Of a stretch of 64,000 nucleotides of DNA, positions 19,617 through 27,996 are shown piece after piece. The stretch is taken from assembly GCF_023242365.1 (NCBI RefSeq), contig NZ_JALLIX010000003.1, positions 1 to 64,000 of the forward strand. The letters run 5' to 3'. The notes beneath the pieces were generated by a model. It was not told the DNA's origin, made no database searches, and saw only the letters and a list, made by a program, of their open reading frames with translations. Both the position numbers and the translations under genes were made by a program. Each line of letters starts with the position of its first letter. The stretch's first letter is position 1. This stretch comes from Pseudomonas sp. MWU13-2100 (GTDB lineage: Bacteria > Pseudomonadota > Gammaproteobacteria > Pseudomonadales > Pseudomonadaceae).

Positions 19617-20963
19617 TTAGAAGACCGACTGAATTTTCAGGCCAGCAACCACGGCGTTGTCGACTTGATTCACACCACCCGGGTGGGTGACGTACTGCAG
19701 GTTGGGACGTACGGTCAGCCAGTTGGTGACGTGGAAGCCGTAGTTGATCTCGGTGTTGAACTCGGTGTCGCGCAGTGGCGAGTACAGCGGGTTGTTGTAG
19801 TCGCTGACGTTATTGGCCGCGTTTTGCAACTCGGCGTTTTCCCTCACGTCCTGGTTGACATGGATACGGGCGAAACCGATCCCGACGTCATCCTTCGGAC
19901 GCGCATCGAACGGCCCCTTGTACACGAACATCACCGACTGGTAGTTGTCGACGAGGTTGGTGGCCTTGTCGTGGAAGGTCGCGTTGGCCGCGATGTTCAG
20001 ACCGCGGGAAGCGTCGCCGTTGTGGCTGGTGAGTTGCTGCTGGGCCACGAACCAGTAACCGTGCTTGCTGTTGTGGACACGATAAGGGAGACCGCTCGCT
20101 GCCGCGTCCCCACCATTGTTGTCCCTGAGCACGTCATTAGCCGGAGCCGCGCTTTTGTAGTAACCGACACGGTATTCGCCCGGCAGGTCGTTGACCTTCG
20201 GTGACCAGACCAGTTCGACCGGCAAGACGGTGCCCTTGGTCCCACTGCCGCTGAGCTTGAAGCCGTTACCGTGCTGCAGTTGCGAGGGGTTCTGGTTGTA
20301 CGCACCGATCTGCGCATACAGCTCAGGCGTGATGTTGTACTTCACACGAATAGCGGCCTGGGCGACAGGCCAGTTGTACCAGGTGTTGACATAGTTACCC
20401 ACCTGCGAGCCACAGAACGACAGGTTCTGGAAATCGCACGGAAAGGTGTTGAAGTCTTCGCCTTCGCCGAAATAGCCGAGTTTCACGTCCAGCTTGTTGT
20501 CGAACATCTGGTGCTGGATCCACAACTGGGTCAGACGGACCATGTGGCCGCGACCGTCGACTTCCTGGGAGGAGCTCAAGGTGCCGGCACGAGGGTCGCC
20601 AATGCGATCATTGGAGATGTTCTCACCGTTACGGTTGGTGAGCTGGATCTTGGCCTGGGTGTTATCCCAGCCCCACAATTTTTGCAGGTCCAACGCCACG
20701 CCCAGACCAAACTGGTCGGCGTAACGCGAGGTATGGTTGTTGTTGTAGCCACCGTGCAGATTGCTACCGACTTCACCGACATAATCCATCTTGATGTCGA
20801 TGCCTTCTTCGATCAGCTTGGTGCGCTCTCCGCCCCAGTCACCGGTCATCCATTTGGAATTGGCACTGAACGCATCGTCCGCCATTGCATGGCCAGCCAG
20901 GACCAGTGTTGCCGCCGCCGACAATTGGCAAAACAGGCGGGCATTGGTGTTTTTCTTTTTCAT
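19617..20963 (-). CDS. oprB: Carbohydrate-selective porin OprB
   Basis: A 448-residue outer-membrane porin for glucose and other sugars. A signal peptide (MKKKNTNARLFCQLSAAATL, cleavage near AMA-DD, residue 28) leads into WMTGDWGGERTKLIEEGIDI, the start typical of OprB. The C-terminal strand ends in Phe (GLKIQSVF), as outer-membrane barrels do. It is downstream of gtsD across a 162-bp gap with a REP and probably also has its own promoter. An AATAACAATAAG motif 15-26 bases before the ATG fits Hfq/Crc control. Confidence 0.95.
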   Translation of the reverse strand: MKKKNTNARLFCQLSAAATLVLAGHAMADDAFSANSKWMTGDWGGERTKLIEEGIDIKMDYVGEVGSNLHGGYNNNHTSRYADQFGLGVALDLQKLWGWDNTQAKIQLTNRNGENISNDRIGDPRAGTLSSSQEVDGRGHMVRLTQLWIQHQMFDNKLDVKLGYFGEGEDFNTFPCDFQNLSFCGSQVGNYVNTWYNWPVAQAAIRVKYNITPELYAQIGAYNQNPSQLQHGNGFKLSGSGTKGTVLPVELVWSPKVNDLPGEYRVGYYKSAAPANDVLRDNNGGDAAASGLPYRVHNSKHGYWFVAQQQLTSHNGDASRGLNIAANATFHDKATNLVDNYQSVMFVYKGPFDARPKDDVGIGFARIHVNQDVRENAELQNAANNVSDYNNPLYSPLRDTEFNTEINYGFHVTNWLTVRPNLQYVTHPGGVNQVDNAVVAGLKIQSVF

Positions 20964-21068
20964 CCCTACATCCTCGTCTTATTGTTATTAACGGTTTTTA
21001 TCAAACGTCGTTTACATCGTCTGTAATGCGTCAAATCTCTTTGGCAGACGCTTTTCCTGATACATCCC

Positions 21069-21122
21069 ATGCTCAGGTTTCAGGGCCGCTTCGCGGCCCA
21101 GCGGGAGCAAGCTCCCTCGCCA
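21069..21122. repeat. REP-like element between gtsD and oprB
   Basis: GGGCCGCTTCGCGGCCC forms a short palindrome and is followed by an inverted REP half (GGAGCAAGCTCCCTCGCCACA). It may act as a processing or attenuation site within the gts-oprB transcript. Confidence 0.6.
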
Positions 21123-21125
21123 CAA

Positions 21126-22286
21126 TCAGCGGCCCTTGAATTGCGCCACATTGTCGGCATGCACCTGGGCTTGCGGCTTGGCCACCACCCCCAGGCGTTC
21201 ACCGGTCTGGGCGTCGAACAGCAACACCTTGGCCGGATCGAATTGCAGGGTCAGGGTTTCGCCGACCTGCGGCGCCACGTCCGGCGCCAGACGGCAGCAG
21301 ACCTTGGTTCCATTGAGGTTGACGAACACCAGGGTGTCCGGACCGGTCGGTTCGGTGACCTGCACTTCGGCACGGATGCTCGGCAGCCCATTGGGCTCGC
21401 CCTGCATCAGGCTGATCTGCTCCGGGCGCATGCCGAGGATGATTTCGCGGTCTTCAAGACCGGCGTCGGTCACCCCCAGCGGCAACTCGCAACGGGCCTG
21501 GCCGCTGTCGAGCAAGGCCAGCAGGCGACCGTCCTTGCGTTGCAGGCGCAGGGGGATGAAGTTCATCGGCGGCGAACCGATAAAGCTGGCGACGAACAGG
21601 TTCGCCGGGTCGTTGTAGATCTGCTTCGGCGTGCCGAACTGCTGGATGATGCCGTCCTTCATCACCGCCACCTTGTCGCCCAGGGTCATGGCTTCGATCT
21701 GGTCGTGGGTCACGTAGACCGTGGTGGTTTTCAGGCGCTGGTGCATCAGTTTCATTTCGGTGCGCATCTCGACCCGCAGCTTGGCGTCGAGGTTGGACAG
21801 CGGTTCGTCGAACAGGTAGATCTTCGGCCGCCGCGCCAGGGCACGGCCCATGGCCACGCGCTGTTGCTGGCCGCCGGACAACTGGCCGGGCTTGCGGTTG
21901 AGCAAATGTTCGATCTGCAGCAGCTTGGCGACCCGGGCGACCTCCTCGTCAATGGCCGACTGCGCCATCTTGCGGATTTTCAAGCCGAACTCGATGTTCT
22001 CGCGCACGCTCATGGTCGGGTACAGCGCATAGGACTGGAACACCATGGCGATGTCACGATCCTTCGGACTCATGCCGCTGACGTCCTGGTCATCGATCAT
22101 GATCGCGCCGCCGGTGATGTTCTCCAGGCCCGCGATGCAGTTCATCAGCGTCGACTTGCCACAGCCCGAAGGCCCCACCAGGATCAGGAACTCACCGTCC
22201 GAGATCGACAGTTCGATGTTCTTCAGGGTGTCCGGCAGACCGGCGCCGTAGGTCTTGTTTACATTACGAAGTTCGAGCGTTGCCAT
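21126..22286 (-). CDS. gtsD: Glucose ABC transporter, ATP-binding subunit GtsD
   Basis: A 386-residue ATPase of the UgpC/MalK type. Walker A is GPSGCGKS (about residues 38-45), the signature is [15 protein letters not shown], and Walker B is [12 protein letters not shown]. The C-terminal TOBE-like regulatory domain covers about 240-386. It energises glucose uptake through GtsB and GtsC. Its ATG lies 2 bp after the gtsC stop and has an AAGGGG site, so it belongs to the gts operon. Confidence 0.95.
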   Translation of the reverse strand: MATLELRNVNKTYGAGLPDTLKNIELSISDGEFLILVGPSGCGKSTLMNCIAGLENITGGAIMIDDQDVSGMSPKDRDIAMVFQSYALYPTMSVRENIEFGLKIRKMAQSAIDEEVARVAKLLQIEHLLNRKPGQLSGGQQQRVAMGRALARRPKIYLFDEPLSNLDAKLRVEMRTEMKLMHQRLKTTTVYVTHDQIEAMTLGDKVAVMKDGIIQQFGTPKQIYNDPANLFVASFIGSPPMNFIPLRLQRKDGRLLALLDSGQARCELPLGVTDAGLEDREIILGMRPEQISLMQGEPNGLPSIRAEVQVTEPTGPDTLVFVNLNGTKVCCRLAPDVAPQVGETLTLQFDPAKVLLFDAQTGERLGVVAKPQAQVHADNVAQFKGR

Positions 22287-22288
22287 GA

Positions 22289-23134
22289 TTACCCCTTGAC
22301 TGCGCCGGCCGTCAGCCCGCGCACGAAATACTTGCCTGCGACCACATAGACCAGCAGGGTCGGCAGCCCGGCGATCATCGCCGCTGCCATATCAACGTTG
22401 TATTCCTTGACCCCGGTACTGGTGTTGACCAGGTTGTTCAGCGCCACCGTGATCGGCTGCGAATCACCGCTGGAGAACACCACACCGAAGAGGAAGTCGT
22501 TCCAGATCTGGGTGAACTGCCAGATCAGGCAGACCATGATGATCGGGGTCGACATCGGCAGAATGATCAGCCGGAAGATGGTGAAGAAACCCGCGCCATC
22601 CAGGCGTGCCGCCTTTACCAGCGCATCGGGAATGCTCACGTAGTAGTTACGGAAGAACAGCGTGGTGAACGCCAGGCCGTAAACGATGTGCACGAACACC
22701 AGGCCCGTGGTGGTGCTGGCCAGGCCCATCTTGCCGAGGGTGAACGAGGCCGGCAGCAGCACGGTCTGGAATGGCAGGAAGCAGCCGAACAGCAACAGGC
22801 CGAAGAACAACTGCGAACCGCGAAAGCGCCACATCGACAGCACATAGCCGTTCAACGCGCCGATGGCGGTGGAGATCAGCACCGCCGGAACGGTGATCTT
22901 GATCGAGTTCCAGAAGTAGCCGTTGACCGTAGCCCAGGCCTTGACCCAGCCGATATCGGTAATCACCGTCGGCCAGCTCAGCAGGTTGCCGGTGCTGATG
23001 TCTTCCGGTGATTTGAAGCTGGTCAACAGCATGACCACCAGCGGTACCAGATAGAGCAGCACGGCGAGGATCAGCACCGCGTAGATGGCGATGCGACTCA
23101 GGCTGATCGCCGGTTTGTGGGCAAGACTAGTCAT
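22289..23134 (-). CDS. gtsC: Glucose ABC transporter permease GtsC
   Basis: A 281-residue inner-membrane permease of the MalG type with six predicted membrane segments, starting IAIYAVLILAVLLYLVPLVV. The ATPase-contact EAA loop is IPDALVKAARLDGAGFFTIF near residues 172-191. It overlaps the end of gtsB by 8 bp, which implies coupled translation. Confidence 0.94.
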   Translation of the reverse strand: MTSLAHKPAISLSRIAIYAVLILAVLLYLVPLVVMLLTSFKSPEDISTGNLLSWPTVITDIGWVKAWATVNGYFWNSIKITVPAVLISTAIGALNGYVLSMWRFRGSQLFFGLLLFGCFLPFQTVLLPASFTLGKMGLASTTTGLVFVHIVYGLAFTTLFFRNYYVSIPDALVKAARLDGAGFFTIFRLIILPMSTPIIMVCLIWQFTQIWNDFLFGVVFSSGDSQPITVALNNLVNTSTGVKEYNVDMAAAMIAGLPTLLVYVVAGKYFVRGLTAGAVKG

Positions 23135-24035
23135 GACGCTTGGTCCTCAGCTCGGAATACAGGTAAGGCACGATGATCGCGAGAATCGCACCGAGCATCA
23201 GAATCGCACTGGCCGAGCCCATGCCCATCTGGCCGCGACTGAAGGTGAAGGAATACATGAACATGGCCGGCAGGTCGGACGAGTAGCCCGGGCCACCGGC
23301 GGTCATCGCCGCGACCAGGTCGAAACTCTTGATCGCGATGTGCGCCAGGATCATCACCGCACTGAAGAACACCGGACGCAGGCTTGGCAGTACTACCTTC
23401 CAGTAGATCCTGGGCAGGCTCGCGCCATCGATCTGGGCGGCACGGATGATCGATTGATCGACACCGCGCAGGCCGGCCAGGAACATCGCCATGATGAACC
23501 CCGAGGCTTGCCAGACCGCTGCGATCACCAGGCAATAGACCACACGGTCCGGGTCGATCAGCCAGTCCAGGCGGAAGCCTTCCCAACCCCAGTCACGTAG
23601 CAGTTTGTCCAGGCCCATGCCCGGGTTGAGCAGCCATTTCCAGGCGGTACCGGTGACGATCATCGAGAGCGCCATCGGGTACAGGTAAATGGTACGGATG
23701 AAACCTTCGCGACGGATGCGCTGGTCGAGGAACACCGCCAGCAGCACGCCGATCACCAGGGTGACGCCGATGAACAAGCCGCCGAACAGCGCCAGGTTCT
23801 TGCTCGCCACCCACCAGCGGTCGTTATCGAACAACCGCGCGTATTGCGCCAGGCCGACCCATTTGTAGGACGGCAGGAAAGTCGAGTTGGTGAACGACAG
23901 TACGAACGTCCACAGGATGTAGCCATAGAAGCCCACCAGGACAATGAACATGCTGGGCGCCAGCACCAGTTTGGGTAGCCAGCGCTGCAATGCATCGAAC
24001 GGCGAGGCTTTGCTGAACACAGCAACAGAACTCAT
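23127..24035 (-). CDS. gtsB: Glucose ABC transporter permease GtsB
   Basis: A 302-residue permease of the MalF/UgpA type with six membrane segments. The EAA loop reads GVDQSIIRAAQIDGASLPRI. I chose the ATG at 24035 (MSSVAVFSKASPFDALQRWL), since the longer frame runs into the REP-containing gap after gtsA. It pairs with GtsC to form the channel. Confidence 0.94.
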   Translation of the reverse strand: MSSVAVFSKASPFDALQRWLPKLVLAPSMFIVLVGFYGYILWTFVLSFTNSTFLPSYKWVGLAQYARLFDNDRWWVASKNLALFGGLFIGVTLVIGVLLAVFLDQRIRREGFIRTIYLYPMALSMIVTGTAWKWLLNPGMGLDKLLRDWGWEGFRLDWLIDPDRVVYCLVIAAVWQASGFIMAMFLAGLRGVDQSIIRAAQIDGASLPRIYWKVVLPSLRPVFFSAVMILAHIAIKSFDLVAAMTAGGPGYSSDLPAMFMYSFTFSRGQMGMGSASAILMLGAILAIIVPYLYSELRTKRHD

Positions 24036-24078
24036 GGGAAAATCCACTACAGGGGAATAAGGACTACATGCAGATCCC

Positions 24079-24171
24079 TTGTGGAAACCGGCTGGCTGGT
24101 GATGACGGTGTGTCAGTAGGTACATCCCGTGACTGACATTCCGTCATCGCCGGCAAGCCAGCTCCTACAGG
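24079..24171. repeat. REP doublet in the gtsA-gtsB gap (GTAGGAGCTGGCTTGCC family)
   Basis: A degenerate left arm (CTTGTGGAAACCGGCTGGCTGG) faces a good right arm (CATCGCCGGCAAGCCAGCTCC). Its place just after the gene for the binding protein is the usual site for a hairpin that stabilises the upstream message, so that more GtsA than GtsB is made. Confidence 0.7.
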
Positions 24172-24192
24172 GTGGAGCTGCGCTGCTGAAAA

Positions 24193-25479
24193 CTACTTGG
24201 CGGACTTGACCGCTGCGCCGAGTTTTTTGGCGGCATCGGCTGGATCGGCTTTCGGGTCGTTGATGTAGTTGGTCACTACGTCAAAGAACGCGCCCTGTAC
24301 CGCCAACGTGGTTGCCATGTTGTGCGCCATGCTCGGTTGCAGGCCGCCGGTCTTGGCATCATCCAGGAAGTCCTTGGCCGCTTTCTGGGCACACTCGTCG
24401 AAGCCGAGCTTGTCCATTTCGTGGAGCATGTCGTTGCGAACCGGGATCGAGCCCTTGTTGATGCTGAAGATTTTCTGGAAGTTTTCACCCAGGACCACCT
24501 TGGCGATGTCCTGCTGGCCCGCCGCGGTGCCCTTGTCTTTCTGCTTGAACATCGCCAGGGAGTCGATGTTGTAGGTGAAGGCTTTCTCGGTGCCCGGGAA
24601 GGCTACGCACTGGTAGTCCTTGCCGGCGACTTTCTTGGCTGCCGTCCATTCGCTCTTGGCCCAGTCACCCATGATCTGCATGCCGGCCTTGCCGTTGATG
24701 ACCTTGGCCGCTTCCAGGTTCCAGTCCTGGCCTTTACCGTCGACGTCCATGTAGGTCGCGACTTTCTTCAGCTCGGTCAGCGCCTTGACCATTTCAGGAC
24801 CGGTCAGGGCGGCGTTGTCCAGGTCGACCAGGGCTTTCTTGTAGCCATCGACCCCCATCACCGACAACACGACTGCTTCGAACACGGTGCTATCCTGCCA
24901 AGGCTGACCGCCGTGGGCGAGCGCAATGAAGCCCGCGGCCTTGAGCTTGTCGCCGGCGGCGTAGAATTCCTGGAGGGTGGTCGGGGCTTTTTCGATACCG
25001 GCTTTCTTGAAGACTTCAGGGTTGATCCACAGCCAGTTGACGCGGTGAATGTTCACCGGCACGGCCACGTAATCACCGTTGTACTTCACGGTATCGGAGA
25101 CTTTCTTGTCGAGCAGGCTGTCCCATTTCTCATCTTTGGCAACGGACTTCAGGACATCCGTGTCAAGCAGCCCGGTAGACGCCCACTCCTGGATGTCCGG
25201 CCCCTTGATCTGCGCGGCACCCGGAGGGTTACCGGCCACGGCACGGCTTTTCAGCACGGTCATGGCAGTGGCACCGCCGCCGCCGGCTACAGCGCCGTCT
25301 TTCCAGGTGAAGCCGTCTTTTTCAACTTGAGCTTTCAGGACATCGACCGCGGCTTTTTCACCACCGGAAGTCCACCAATGGACAACTTCCACGGACCCTT
25401 TCGAGTCGGCGGCAAGAGCGCTTAGGGGAAACAACGAGGCGAGAGAAACGACAGCGGCGAGGCGGGAAATCGAATTCAT
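24193..25479 (-). CDS. gtsA: Glucose-binding periplasmic protein GtsA
   Basis: A 428-residue family 1 extracellular solute-binding protein that captures glucose in the periplasm. A signal peptide ([20 protein letters not shown], cleavage near ALA-AD, residue 23) precedes [20 protein letters not shown], the usual start of glucose/mannose binding proteins. I chose the ATG at 25479, which has AAAGGT eight bases before it. An AACAACAAGAAA motif overlaps the ribosome site and fits Hfq/Crc control. A 41-bp regulatory cassette shared with the sugar isomerase gene lies about 80-120 bp upstream. Confidence 0.95.
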   Translation of the reverse strand: MNSISRLAAVVSLASLFPLSALAADSKGSVEVVHWWTSGGEKAAVDVLKAQVEKDGFTWKDGAVAGGGGATAMTVLKSRAVAGNPPGAAQIKGPDIQEWASTGLLDTDVLKSVAKDEKWDSLLDKKVSDTVKYNGDYVAVPVNIHRVNWLWINPEVFKKAGIEKAPTTLQEFYAAGDKLKAAGFIALAHGGQPWQDSTVFEAVVLSVMGVDGYKKALVDLDNAALTGPEMVKALTELKKVATYMDVDGKGQDWNLEAAKVINGKAGMQIMGDWAKSEWTAAKKVAGKDYQCVAFPGTEKAFTYNIDSLAMFKQKDKGTAAGQQDIAKVVLGENFQKIFSINKGSIPVRNDMLHEMDKLGFDECAQKAAKDFLDDAKTGGLQPSMAHNMATTLAVQGAFFDVVTNYINDPKADPADAAKKLGAAVKSAK

Positions 25480-25559
25480 CTGTAGTACCTTTCTTGTTGT
25501 TATGCATGCAAGTCTGGTGCTTGCGCTGCATGGGATTCTAGTCAAGGCAAGGCCCCTCG

Positions 25560-25600
25560 CAGGTAACGAAGGGACGTGCAAATGTCACCGCATGGTTACA
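25560..25600 (-). promoter_or_regulatory. 41-bp regulatory cassette upstream of gtsA (candidate GltR site)
   Basis: The plus strand holds TGTCACCGCATGGTTACA (25583-25600), a 6-6-6 inverted repeat, and a further half-site GGTAACG at 25562-25568. Thirty of 41 positions are identical to the cassette before the isomerase gene (27116-27156). On the minus strand a TAGAAT -10-like hexamer follows about 40-50 bases downstream. GltR is the likely binder by genomic context; this is inference. Confidence 0.5.
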
Positions 25601-25623
25601 TGGTTTTCGTTGCGGTGATCAGT

Positions 25624-26868
25624 CTAGGATTGGCGGGCCAGAGCGCTCGCGAGGCTCGGAGCGAGTGGCAGGCCCGGAAGCAGCACCGCTTGAAAGGCAT
25701 GATAGAGGTCGGGTTTGCCACCCCAGATCTTGGCATCGGGCCGATTGTGCTCATCCAGTTCGTGGTGCCAGCTGCCCAGCGCCTGATCGATGAAGTGCAG
25801 CTCGATGAAATCCCAGAAGCGTCGATACCAGGTTTCGTACTGCGCCTCGCCGGTGCGCCGGAGCAAGGCGGCGGCCGTGGCGCTGGCTTCGGCATGGGTC
25901 CAATGCAGGCGCTGGCGAACCACCGGGCGATTGTCCCAGTCCAGCGTGTAGACGATACCCGGGGCCCCATCGGCGTTCCAACCATGACGACAGGCGCTGT
26001 CGAACAGCCCACGGGCGTCGTCCAGCAGCCAGCCAGGGGTGAGCAGGCCGGCCTGGCGGCGCGCGGCCTCCAGGTGCAACACCAGCCGCGCCCACTCGAA
26101 ACCGTGACCGGGCGTGATGCCATAGGGGCGAAAGCCGTCCGCCGGGTTGTCGTGGTTGTACTCGCGCAGGGGTTGCCACTGGCGATCGAAGTGCTCGATG
26201 ACCATGAAATCGTTGCCGGCGGCGTGATGGTGGATCACCCGTTCGACAATGCGCAACGCGCGATCCAGCCAGCGACTGTCGCCGGTGACATCGGCCAGGG
26301 CGAGAAAGGCCTCGGTGCCGTGCATATTGCTGTTGGCACCGCGATAGGCTTCTTCCTGCTGCCAATCGCGGACGAAGGATTCACACAGGGTGCCCTCCTC
26401 CTCGCTCCAGAAATGCGTCTCGAGCACACGGATCGCTTCGGCCAGCAGCCGCGGGGCATCGGCGCTGCCGGCGAGCACCGCGGAACTCGCGGCCAGGGCG
26501 ACAAAGGCATGCAGGTAGGCGGCCTTGCCACTGTTGCCGTCGCGGTGATCAGGTGCCGCATACCAACCGCCGTGGGTGGCATCGCGCAACGGGCCCCACA
26601 GGGCGGCGACACCGTGATCGACCAGCCCCAGGCAACCGGGAATCCCCTGGATATGCGCCATCGCGAAACTGTGGGTCATGCGCGCGGTGTTCATGGTTTC
26701 GGCCATGGCCCCCTCCGCCAGTTGCCCGCGCTCGTCGAGATTGCCGAAGCCTTCGGCCAGGCGCGAAGCCTTGGCGAACGCCAGCAATCGCCGGCCTTCG
26801 GCGAGCAACCAGGCACCATGAGCCGGGGCATTGAGCCAACTGCTGAAGGGCAGTTCAAGGGTGTTCAT
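25624..26868 (-). CDS. AGE-family epimerase/isomerase (mannose isomerase-like)
   Basis: A 414-residue (alpha/alpha)6-barrel sugar isomerase of the N-acylglucosamine 2-epimerase family. Conserved elements include ARMTHSFAMAHIQG, HGGWYAAPDHRDGN, the ANSNMHGTEAFLALAD helix with its catalytic-type His, and TPGHGFEWARLVLHLE. Family members convert mannose to fructose or epimerise glucose and mannose; placement next to the glucose transporter supports a hexose substrate. The ATG at 26868 follows AAAGGT. It is upstream of gtsA in the same direction, and both have similar leaders. Confidence 0.85.
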   Translation of the reverse strand: MNTLELPFSSWLNAPAHGAWLLAEGRRLLAFAKASRLAEGFGNLDERGQLAEGAMAETMNTARMTHSFAMAHIQGIPGCLGLVDHGVAALWGPLRDATHGGWYAAPDHRDGNSGKAAYLHAFVALAASSAVLAGSADAPRLLAEAIRVLETHFWSEEEGTLCESFVRDWQQEEAYRGANSNMHGTEAFLALADVTGDSRWLDRALRIVERVIHHHAAGNDFMVIEHFDRQWQPLREYNHDNPADGFRPYGITPGHGFEWARLVLHLEAARRQAGLLTPGWLLDDARGLFDSACRHGWNADGAPGIVYTLDWDNRPVVRQRLHWTHAEASATAAALLRRTGEAQYETWYRRFWDFIELHFIDQALGSWHHELDEHNRPDAKIWGGKPDLYHAFQAVLLPGLPLAPSLASALARQS

Positions 26869-26960
26869 CCGAGTACCTTTCTTATTGTCAGTATCAAAAG
26901 ACAAGGCGCATTCCCAAGGCCGTCAAATAAGGAAATGCGACTTTGAAAACATCGGCCTCC

Positions 26961-27034
26961 CTGTAGGAGCTGGCTTGCCGGCGATGGCGGCGGTGAAAGT
27001 GACATCGCTATCGCCGGCAAGCCAGCTCCTACAG
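26961..27034. repeat. REP doublet upstream of the sugar isomerase gene
   Basis: Arms TGTAGGAGCTGGCTTGCCGG and its near-perfect complement (27011-27034) make a long palindrome. It sits between the 41-bp cassette and the isomerase ATG, so it would be in the 5' leader if transcription starts near 27090. Confidence 0.85.
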
Positions 27035-27115
27035 CTGACCGTGTTCAATCTTGGCTGATCGGCAGTGGAACGAATGCCTGTCATCGGGCGATTCTAGCCA
27101 GCCATCCCACGCAGC

Positions 27116-27156
27116 CAGGTCACGAAGCCCCGCGCAAATGTCACCAACCAGTGACA
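27116..27156 (-). promoter_or_regulatory. 41-bp regulatory cassette upstream of the sugar isomerase (candidate GltR site)
   Basis: The plus strand shows TGTCACCAACCAGTGACA (27139-27156), a perfect 6-bp inverted repeat with a 6-bp spacer, and a third half-site GGTCACG at 27118-27124, 21 bp away. A TAGAAT hexamer follows on the minus strand at the same relative place as before gtsA. The rest of the 27157-27351 gap holds nothing recognised. Confidence 0.5.
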
Positions 27157-27351
27157 AAACCATCTGGGCAGCATCCTTCGGCGCCAGGCTCCGCAAGGTA
27201 GGAAAATTGCTGAATAAGCCGTTTCCCTTTCCAATGTAGGAGCGATCCCTAACGTCTTTTCCCACATTGAAGCACTCCTTTACTTCGGCGAATCTGCTGC
27301 ACTTCTTCATTTCAGGTGCGCCGGTCCAGCGCCCCAAAGGAGGTGTGATCC

Positions 27352-27996
27352 ATGGTTGCCCCCCATCTGCGCAACCCCCGCCAATGCGGCATTTTCCCGG
27401 TCTACAACGGCCAGGGCCTGTGTGCCTGGAAGGTCGAGGTCATACGTGGCGGCGCCCAACTGGGCGGGGTCTTCAACTTTGCCGAGTGTGGTGGCGAGGA
27501 ACCGGCCCGGTGCATGGCCGAGTCCTACCGCAACGCCCTGGTACTGAAAATGCAGCCTTCGCAAAGCTATGAAGAGCGCCAGCGCCTGATGCCCCACAAC
27601 ACCAGCGGGCATCCCGGGGTGATCCGGGTCGAGACCAACAACACCGGCTACTGGCGGGCCAGTACACGGATTCACGGTTACTGCCTGAGCCGCAGTTTCA
27701 GTGTTCGCCGCCATGGTGAAGAACAGGCCAAGCGCCTGGCGCTGCATGAGCGTGAACGGCAGCTGGCGTTGTGCGGCGAGCCCTATGAACAGGCGATGGA
27801 AGCCTTGCAGCGCTACTTCAGCCAGAGCAACAGCCGCGTGCGCGAGCACCGCATCCGTGCGGCCATGGCGCGTGCGCGGGAAGTGCCGGTCTCAGCCGAT
27901 ATCCTCATGCCAGACGCACTCGAGCCGGCACTGAGCATCAGTGCGGAACAGGCCTGCCTGTCGATCAGTCGGCATTTCGCGGCAAGTACAAAGTAA
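27352..27996 (+). CDS. Hypothetical protein with two AP2-like domains
   Basis: A 214-residue protein. Residues 82-140 (NTSGHPGV, then GYWRAS, SFSV and HGEEQAKRLAL) have the strand-strand-helix pattern of AP2/ERF-like DNA-binding domains found in phages and bacteria. Residues 14-63 look like a second, weaker copy (CAWKVEVIRGG, FNFAECGGEEPARCMAESYR). A basic C-terminal helix follows (SRVREHRIRAAMARAREV). The ribosome site AAAGGAGGTG is close to ideal. The gene is convergent with gtrS, and the two overlap by 32 bp. A regulatory role within the glucose cluster is possible but unproven. Confidence 0.7.
   Translation: MVAPHLRNPRQCGIFPVYNGQGLCAWKVEVIRGGAQLGGVFNFAECGGEEPARCMAESYRNALVLKMQPSQSYEERQRLMPHNTSGHPGVIRVETNNTGYWRASTRIHGYCLSRSFSVRRHGEEQAKRLALHERERQLALCGEPYEQAMEALQRYFSQSNSRVREHRIRAAMARAREVPVSADILMPDALEPALSISAEQACLSISRHFAASTK

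Noticed and set aside
27029-27337. A 102-codon minus-strand frame upstream of the isomerase gene
   Set aside because: No domain or ribosome site; it covers the 41-bp cassette and the REP arm, so it is better read as regulatory DNA.
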